Shown here: positions 56,269-64,000 of the stretch, piece by piece
Numbering within the stretch: the first letter of the stretch is position 1
Layout: the number at the start of each line of letters is the position of its first letter
NCBI RefSeq assembly: GCF_914767665.1
Contig: NC_059507.1
Span: 15,686,001-15,750,000, forward strand
Reading direction: 5' to 3'
Source: Harmonia axyridis
Lineage: Eukaryota > Arthropoda > Insecta > Coleoptera > Coccinellidae
Length of the DNA: 64,000 nucleotides
Program-made: the position numbers and the translations under genes
Notes under the pieces: model-generated
Seen by the model: the letters and a program-made list of their open reading frames with translations, nothing else
What the model was told of the DNA's origin: nothing
Database searches by the model: none

Positions 56269-59200
56269 ATGATGACCGACACTTTGACTCCAAATAATCA
56301 TGTTATTGCTCTCCCTGGCAAACTGTAAGTACATAATTTTGAATTTTTCCTCTTTTATTTCATTTTATTGGTTCCTCAATTAATGAGTTCAAATATATAA
56401 GTTTTTCTGAATATCTAACCTCAGAAGTAAAAAAAAGCCATCTGTTCCATATGTATGAAAAACTTTGTTATGCTTCATCCTTCTTCTGCTAGCTTTTTTT
56501 AAACTCATAATTTAATGATAATATATGAAAGATGTGGCGTCGATCTAGGTATTTGAGGTAAGTTCGAATTACATGAAAACAATAGATTTGAAGATTCTCT
56601 TACCATATTCATTTAAGTATTTATTTTCAAATATATAAATATTCTTTTGAGAATATAAAATGAGGAATAGAAGACATTCATTTTGGAGAAGTAAGCTTTG
56701 ATTTATTGCACATCTATGATAATTTGAATTCACTCTTTAAAATTTCATATGTATTGATAAGAAAGAGAACAACAAATGATTTTCAAAGATTAATGTTTTG
56801 GTATTTGTTAGAAGTATTAAGCTTTGTTACAATATTGTCTAAATTAGATTTGAAGTAGAATAAAAATGTTATAAAACCATTGTTTCTTGTAATTGGACTT
56901 TTCCAATTCATTCATAATAATAACTAAGCAGAATCTCGTATAGATGTTTTAGTTATTAATTTAGGTCACTGGTATATTTCTGTCATTTTCTTGATTTGGA
57001 CTATTTTAATTGTTCTAGAGATATTGAAAGCCAATCTACTACTCCATCTAATAATGATGATTTAGGCTGGAAATCCAAGCTTAAAATACCCCCTAAGGAC
57101 AGAAGAATACAAACCAGTGTAAGCATACCCATTTCGTAAATTATTTAATTCAGGTCTATATTAATATTAGTAAAATTATAATTTTTTCGAACTATATACT
57201 GTAGTACTAAATTTCCTCTAATTTCTGGTGTTGGAAAGGTGGCGTTATTGTATGATGAGTAGATTCTCCCTCATTTAATTAATAAATGATAACCTCTTAG
57301 GCTGATTAATTGTGTTATCCATTTCATATGGTATTTGTTCTTGTTTCATTATTTAAATTTGGCCAAATTTTTCACAGGATGTAACAGATAGACGAGGAAA
57401 CGAGTTTGAGGAGTTTTGCCTTAAAAGAGAACTGTTAATGGGAATTTTTGAGAAAGGATGGGAAAAACCCTCACCCATTCAAGAAGCATCCATTCCAATT
57501 GCTTTGTCAGGCAAAGACATACTGGCAAGAGCCAAAAATGGCACAGGTAGGAATTAAATAAATATACATTTAGTTAAATGATATTATCTTCTGGTTTCAC
57601 AAATGGTAAAATGGCAATATTTTTTCAAACAAAAAGAAATGAACACGAGACAGAAACTATTTCAGGGATAGATCTTATAACAATTTTTGTAATTTCCATA
57701 ATATTTTGTAAAAACAATTTTTTGCTTCACAGATAATTTTCAGAATGAACACAGATCTTATCAGAAATTATATAATATTTGCAAATTGTGTGTTAAGGTT
57801 TTTTTAGTTGCAAATGATATATTTTTTTGAAAATTTTTATTACGTTTTGAATCTACTACTCAAAGTATATAGGTTTTTTATTTAATTAGTTATTATTTGA
57901 GAAAATGAAAAGAATACGCCATTTTTTACAAACTAGATCATACTATTTAATTCAACCATTGAATTTCACTCATTTTCAGTGGCATATTAAGTTATTCTTG
58001 TTCAAATTTCCATTTTGAATCAAGGAGTCAAATATGCCAGATCATAATGATCTTTATTACTCTTTCACTGGGACATTCAGGTGAATGATCGCAAGAAGAT
58101 CTACAATCTCATTGTTCTACTTATGCTTTGGTTTATTATTTCCAACAATAACAAATATTTAAAGAATCCTTTGTGGAAAAATAAATTTTTATCTTTCCTG
58201 ATATATTCATAGTTCACATTTTGGAATTTTGGAAATTTTTGTCCTCAGTCAAAAGCTTTTCTGAGAAACTATTATGTATTATGTAAGTGTTTTTTACTGC
58301 AAATGAATAAGAAATCCACTGAACCTACACTTTGAAGACCTTTCCTATACATCGATATTTATAGATTAATGAATTATTATCATTATTATAAAAGCTATTT
58401 GCATGAACTTTGATAAAAAAAAATCTCTCACACCGCATAAATTCTTTAAACTCGAGGTGGCTATCCACAAGTTTTTATGGCGAGAAAATTCAAGTAACAC
58501 AAATTCTTTTGAGATTTTTAATCCTTTTTCTTTTTCTCTCACGAACAAAAATCGACTCTAGAGACTAATAAAATCTGAAATGATCGTCACTTTTAAATAA
58601 ATATTGTAGTAAATTTGACTACAATTTTTTTCTTATCGCAAAGTTATTTTCCCAATATCAAGCTCCTACCTGGAAACTGGGTTGGACATATGAGGATATT
58701 GAATCAACTAGATTCAAACCTCTTGGCAAAACCATTGGATGTTATGCCAACCATCTTTGATTTTGAAACGGTCCAAGTGCAATAAGTTTTGTAAATCGTG
58801 TGGACAAAAAGTCATCCATATGGTTTACCGATGGATCAAAATTAGAGAATAAATCTTTAATGAAAAAAAACTTTGAGGATCTCTAAAGCCCTGGGAAGTG
58901 AGCCCTCCATTTTACAGACCGAGTTACTGGCTGTTTACGTATGTGCTCAGGAGTGTCTTAAAATTAACCTCTAGGCGTCGCATGTGTACATTACCACGAC
59001 AGCCAAACCAAGCTGAGACCCCTAGAATCGTACTGCCAGGGATCTCTGTTGACCTGGGAGTGCTGTAAAACCATAAGGCAATTGGCCAGAGGCAATAAAG
59101 TGACTCTACTATGGGTACCAGGGCACTGGTGTTGAAGGAAACGAAAAAGCCGCTGAAATTGCAAAAAAAAGCAGTAAGGTTAACACCTGCTGGATCTGAG

Positions 59201-62200
59201 CCTTTCTGTGGGCTAGGAAAAGACCAATATAAGGCAGCGGTCCAGCAATGGGAGTTGAATAACAGGGGCAAACACTTCTGGACTTACTAAGGCCAAGAAA
59301 TTTGTGATGATTTCACCTATCTATGCCAGAAAGCTCTTGAAGCTGTCACGAGCCAAGCTTCGGGTGATGAAGGGACTGCTGACAGGGCACTGTCAGTACA
59401 AACATAATTTGTAAGGTATGGGAAAGTCAGCAGATGAGATTTGCAGGCTTTCTGGATCAGAAGCAGAAACAGCCGAACACATGCTATGCAAGTATCCAGA
59501 GCAGAGAACCATTCATATGGGAAAGCCGGTCCTGTGAGGTAACAGCCAAGGCTCCTAAGGAGGTTGTCAGTTTTATCAACGCCATTGACGACCTCCTTGG
59601 GTTTCCATGAATGAGTAGGGTAGAGAACAAAAGATCTACATGGTCCACTTCCCAGAAAGCTTACCGAGCCACAAGGACCCAGTTCAAATAATAATAATAC
59701 CCCGATATCAGAGTTATGGAATTTTTAATATCCCCTTCTGAATACCAATTGTTGTGTGTTTGTGACCAATTAAGGCCAACATGTCTTGGTAGCCAGAAAT
59801 ACCTGGAGTTACCACACAATGGTTTGGATATTCTATAATCAAATAGAATGTCCAAATCACTGTAGAAAGGCTAGGAGGAAATAATAAACCATATTGTGAA
59901 GTTTCTTTTTTTTTTTTTAGCATTAAATAGAGTTAATAAATTTTTAACTGTTAAAATGTTTCATAGGAAAGACTGGTGCATACAGTATACCTGTATTGGA
60001 ACAAATCGACGTGACAAAAGACTACATTCAAGCGTTGATAATCGTCCCGACCAGAGAACTAGCCCTGCAAACGTCGCAAATTTGTATTGAACTTGCCAAG
60101 CACATGAATGTTCGAGTCATGGTGACAACGGGCGGCACTAACCTGAGGGATGATATCATGCGCATTTATCAAAAGGTAACATTCCTTCCAAAACATTCCT
60201 CTTGTCCCAGCAATGGGATAATAATTATGAGATATCATTATGCGGGAAAATTGAAGAAAAAAAATGTTGATCTATCTTGAAAAGTTCATTGATTTCAAAT
60301 TGATAATATTTGTGTTTTGATTTCTGTTATTTTTGAATTGAAATAATGGATGTTTTTAGAAAAATTACTCGAAATTGTGGGTACACAAGATAATTTAATG
60401 TTTCATGATGAGGAAACAACATTTTTTTTTCTATTACTTCTGGCAAGAACCCACTGAGCTCTTAGCTGAATTTACTCAACTGACCAATTGACTTTACAAG
60501 TTTTTCAAATCCTCTCAAATTATTTAGTGTTATTTATAAACTTTCAAAACTGGAGTCAACCAATAAGGAGTAAAAGCATTTGTTTTCGTTAACACTAAAT
60601 GCAAAAGAACAAAAATTCAGATAATGCAAATCTTTATTTCATTTTTTTTTTAGTCTTTCCTTAACCCAGTTTGGGTATAGTCCGTATATCGCCGAGGCTC
60701 TGAAGGGTATTTGTTTCATAATTAAAATAATATAGTTTTTTGGTGTCTGATATCATGGAGAAAATATTCATGAACAATAATCAAATTGGCAACTGTCAAC
60801 TGGAGTGGGCGTGGTTACTGAACCTAACCAGGGACCATATTCTCGACAAGTGATCTTTCAAAACGTATACGTTCTTTCAGTGCTCTGAACATTGTATGTG
60901 CGCATACGTTTTGAAAGATCACTTGTCAAGAATACGGTCCATGAACAAAAGTACGGTTGCTCTGGTGACAGATAACTCACCAAAGTTTGAGGAAACAGTC
61001 ACCAATTTTTGAGGAATTTGACATATATGGACCACCAACTTACTGACCATAGTAACCAAGGTGATATACGGACCAGGCCCTTCGTTTCTTATGTCTCTTG
61101 TTGGAATTATTTCTTTCATTTGATTTATGTGATGATATTCGGGTTTTTAAAACTTTTTGTTTCATATTTTAATTTTTTTTTTGTGGAAAGTAATTTTAAT
61201 AGTTCTTGAAAGTCAAACCTAGAATGTCAATTAATAGAACAATATTTTTATATTGTTAAAAAACCTATTTTATAACTGGTACCGGTATTCAATTTATTTT
61301 GTTCTATACATGAAATCTTGAAGGGTTAATCCAAATCCAATTTACCTCAACCAAGTTTAGTCAGCTAGAGGCCAAGTCATGTTTTTTGGCCCTTGTTTAT
61401 GCAGTTGATCAATAGTAAATTTTGTTTTTTTGAAAATTAATTTGTTTTTCAGGTACAAGTTATAATTGCCACCCCAGGTCGTATATTGGACCTGATGGAA
61501 AAGAAGGTGGCTGAAATGGATCAGTGCAAAATTCTTGTCCTGGACGAAGCAGACAAGCTCCTCTCACAAGACTTTAAGGGTATGCTTGATGTGGTTATAA
61601 GAAACCTTCCACTGGAAAGGCAAATATTGCTGTTCTCCGCTACTTTTCCATTGACTGTTGAGCAGTTTATGAAAAAACATTTGAGGGACCCTTACGAAAT
61701 TAATTTGATGGAAGAGTTAACCCTAAAGGGAGTCACTCAGTATTATGCGTTCGTGCAGGAACGACAGAAAGTTCATTGTTTAAATACTCTATTTTCAAAG
61801 GTGAGTGGTCTTCGGATTCAGATTCAGATAATAAACTTTTGAATTGTAACGAACACAATAATCGAATAAAAATTAGCTTGGTTCGCCTTTCAGAGCATCA
61901 AATTCAGTACAAACATAAGTCGTTATACTTCTTGATCCTCCTGGCTTTCTACATTTTACAAGCAGGAAGTCAAAGAATCAATTTGCAAAATTCATGTCTT
62001 CAAAAATTGTTTTTACTCTCGTTTATTTTATGGCATATTCGTTATTCTTGTTTCATGTAATTTTTTGGATTAAGATGGGTTAAATATGCTAAATTAAATG
62101 TTCTCTAATACTTTTTCATCTGACTTACGATGAAAGGTCTAAAAGATCTACAATTGAAAATTGTCCTAAAAGTATTAGCTACAGGCAAGCTTGCTTTATG

Positions 62201-63583
62201 GACATAATAATAATTATAGTTTATTCAACTTGAATTTACAACGTGTATTGACAAAAATTTGTTAAATGCAATCGGCCTGAGCTTTCGCTTGTATGCTGAA
62301 AACCCTTAGTTGTAATAAGATTAAAATTTTGTACTTATATCTTCTACAGCTTTCTCTCTCTCTCATTTTTCTAGTTACAAATCAACCAAAGTATTATTTT
62401 CTGCAATTCCACACAAAGAGTGGAACTACTAGCGAAAAAGATCACCGAGCTAGGCTACTGTTGCTACTATATACATGCGAAAATGGCGCAGGCGCACAGA
62501 AATCGGGTGTTCCACGATTTCAGATCAGGATTATGTCGCAATCTAGTCTGCTCTGATCTTTTCACGAGAGGTAAGATAAAAAAAAAGTGGTTTCTCTATT
62601 TCAGTATCGTAATGAGTTCATTACTGTACTAAAAACAGTGCTGTAATGAACTCATTACAGCATTGTTTTCAGTTATATTTTTCGTTTGTGTTTGCCAACA
62701 CTGACTTCCGATCCAATCAACTTTCATCACATTTCAATTGTCAATATGAGATATGGTCCATATATCGCCGAGAATTTCAGAGCGGTTACTAGTGGTTCTC
62801 AATGTTTGGGGTAACCTGCTTCGTATTTACGGACCGCTTGATATTTCTCAATGGTCAACTAAATTTTTCATTGACAGAATTTTGGAGGTTATAAATGGTT
62901 GATCTCTTTTAATTTGTAAATAACTAATAGTTCTTAATTGCTCTGAAGGATATTTGTTTCATAATTAAAATAATGAAGTTTTTGAGTGTCAGATGTCATG
63001 GAAAATATTCATAAACAATAATATGAAAATTAAAATGACAACTGCCAACCGAAGTGGGCGTGGTTACCGATACCAACCTGAATAAAAGTACGGTTGCTAT
63101 GGTGACAGATAACTCACCGAAGTTTGAAGAAACAGTCACCGGTTTTTGAGGAATTTGACATATACGGACCACCAACTTACTAACCATATTAACCAAGGTG
63201 ATATAAGGACCATACCCAAAGTCAACTTTACTCATTATTGAAAATCATGTATGAGGTGTCTTGTGTGACACCTTCCGTTACCTGAAACGTAGTCCAGTTC
63301 AATAACAAATTCACTTGCAGGTATTGATGTACAAGCAGTGAATGTTGTCATCAACTTTGACTTCCCCAAAATGGCGGAAACTTATCTCCATCGTATTGGC
63401 AGATCCGGAAGATTTGGTCACTATGGTTTAGCAATCAATCTAATCACCTATGACGACAGATTCACCTTGCATCGCATTGAACAAGAATTGGGTACCGAAA
63501 TAAAACCCATTCCCAAGGTGATTGATCCCAAGCTCTATGTTGCATCGAAACTGGATGGTGATGAAGACGATGACGAAAAATAA
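56269..63583 (+). CDS. me31B: DEAD-box helicase Me31B/DDX6
   Basis: Seven coding exons: 56269-56324, 57019-57118, 57378-57546, 59967-60175, 61453-61800, 62375-62570 and 63321-63583. They sum to 1341 nt, 446 aa, all in frame. DDX6 hallmarks in order: FEEFCLKRELLMGIFEKGWE (Q motif), ARAKNGTGKT (I), PTRELALQ (Ia), TTGG, TPGR (Ib), DEAD (II), SAT (III), IIFCNSTQRVELL (IV), CSDLFTRGID (V) and HRIGRSGRFG (VI), then VIDPKLYV. The acidic tail is short. The protein is a cytoplasmic translational repressor and decapping activator in P-bodies and germ granules. There are two possible starts (ATG ATG); I took the first. AATAAA occurs near 63590. Introns 3, 4 and 6 hold transposon material. Confidence 0.95.
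58640..59690 (+). pseudogene. non-LTR retrotransposon relic with RNase H (me31B intron 3)
   Basis: Broken plus-strand coding sequence. SSIWFTDGSKLENK (~58810) is the RNase H1 catalytic-Asp block. SILQTELLAVYVCAQECLK (~58910) carries the conserved Glu. VTLLWVPGHW followed by EGNEKAAE in another frame (~59100-59155) is the third block. Stops and frameshifts separate them. The 3' end is near (AAT)n at ~59690. RNase H after an RT points to a clade different from the LINE at 13.6 kb (I/R1/Jockey-like). The copy is 5'-truncated and dead. Confidence 0.75.
60678..61074. repeat. interspersed inverted-end element, copy A (me31B intron 4)
   Basis: The left end tagtccgtatatcgccgag is complementary to the right end (caaggtgatatacggacca). 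The interior shares long stretches with copy B at 62755-63213 (gtgggcgtggtta, gtgacagataactcacc, gaggaatttgacatata). The MITE at 60832-60940 is nested inside. Confidence 0.75.
60832..60940. repeat. short inverted-repeat MITE (copy 2), nested
   Basis: Same family as 18805-18922, with ends ggaccatattctcgacaagt and its near-complement (ending cacttgtcaagaatacggtcc). It interrupts copy A of the larger repeat; copy B lacks it. Confidence 0.78.
62755..63213. repeat. interspersed inverted-end element, copy B (me31B intron 6)
   Basis: Same family and orientation as 60678-61074: opens ggtccatatatcgccgag and closes aaggtgatataaggacc. It has an extra ~180 bp near the left end and no nested MITE. Confidence 0.75.
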
Positions 63584-64000
63584 AACCCAATAAAGCAAAA
63601 AGATACTTAAATCTTGGGTCGAGCAAATAAAAGTTTAATCGATCTAGTTCCAATTTATATTTAATATTTATCAGAGAACATAGTTTCAGTTGAGTTATTT
63701 TTTACGTAAGAGAATTTCAAAACGGAAAGTGTCCGATGCTCAATTCATTGTTAACATAAAGACATTAAGGAGGTTAATAATTTGAAAGACTCGAAAGTGA
63801 AATCTTAGTGGAAGTGAATGGGTATTTATATGGAAAATATTTTAATGTGTTTCTATTGGCCTGTTTATATTTCCCTGGTATGGGTTGCATTTTTGATAAA
63901 TTATCATTCATTACGACATTGTTTTCTCCAAATATCATCTAGTAATTTCAATAATTGAATAATAAATCAAGGAAGAATAATTAGTTATTTGAATGATACT
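63584..64000. other. me31B 3' UTR and downstream sequence
   Basis: AATAAA at ~63590 and again in caaataaaag (~63624) mark likely polyadenylation sites. Nothing else was recognised before the window ends. Confidence 0.5.

Noticed and set aside
58924..59271. 115-codon minus-strand frame in me31B intron 3
   Set aside because: Antisense shadow of the plus-strand RNase H relic.

Overview
This is an AT-rich nuclear segment of an insect genome. The evidence is spliced genes with GT-AG introns, insect-type orthologues (an entomoglyceroporin-like aquaporin, the DDX6 helicase Me31B, ribosomal proteins with pyrimidine-rich 5' ends), and many Tc1/mariner, hAT, non-LTR and foldback elements. A beetle is my best guess from the style of the repeats, but that is weak; only 'insect' is firm.

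Layout. 1-20 kb is gene-poor and holds transposons: mariner relics, a DD41D Tc1/mariner copy at 3.5-4.5 kb, and a second DD41D copy at 12.8-18.3 kb split by an apparently full-length non-LTR retrotransposon with both ORFs open (ORF1 13767-14759, ORF2 14931-17855). 20.5-24.9 kb is a six-exon minus-strand aquaporin with a large foldback element in one intron. 25-33 kb is gene-poor and holds another mariner and interspersed repeats. 33.4-36.6 kb is the most unusual locus: a minus-strand, apparently non-coding gene made of about ten ~300-bp exon/intron units. Every intron carries a copy of the same C/D-box snoRNA, which resembles U43 (guide for 18S rRNA helix 44). A homologous copy lies in intron 2 of RpL27A 13 kb away, and RpL27A intron 4 carries an H/ACA snoRNA.

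38-64 kb is a compact gene neighbourhood: a WRN-type 3'-5' exonuclease (+), RpL13 (-), a THAP-domain gene (-), the DDX49/Dbp8 helicase (+), RpL27A (-), a PGAP2-like protein (+), L2HGDH (-) and me31B (+). Several neighbours are head-to-head (THAP/DDX49, RpL27A/PGAP2, L2HGDH/me31B) or tail-to-tail (WRNexo/RpL13, PGAP2/L2HGDH).

Ribosome production is a recurring theme: two ribosomal proteins, a helicase family used in 18S processing (DDX49/Dbp8), and snoRNAs predicted to modify rRNA. The clustering may be coincidence. Exon coordinates were set by hand from splice signals and reading-frame continuity; all exon sums for complete genes are multiples of three.
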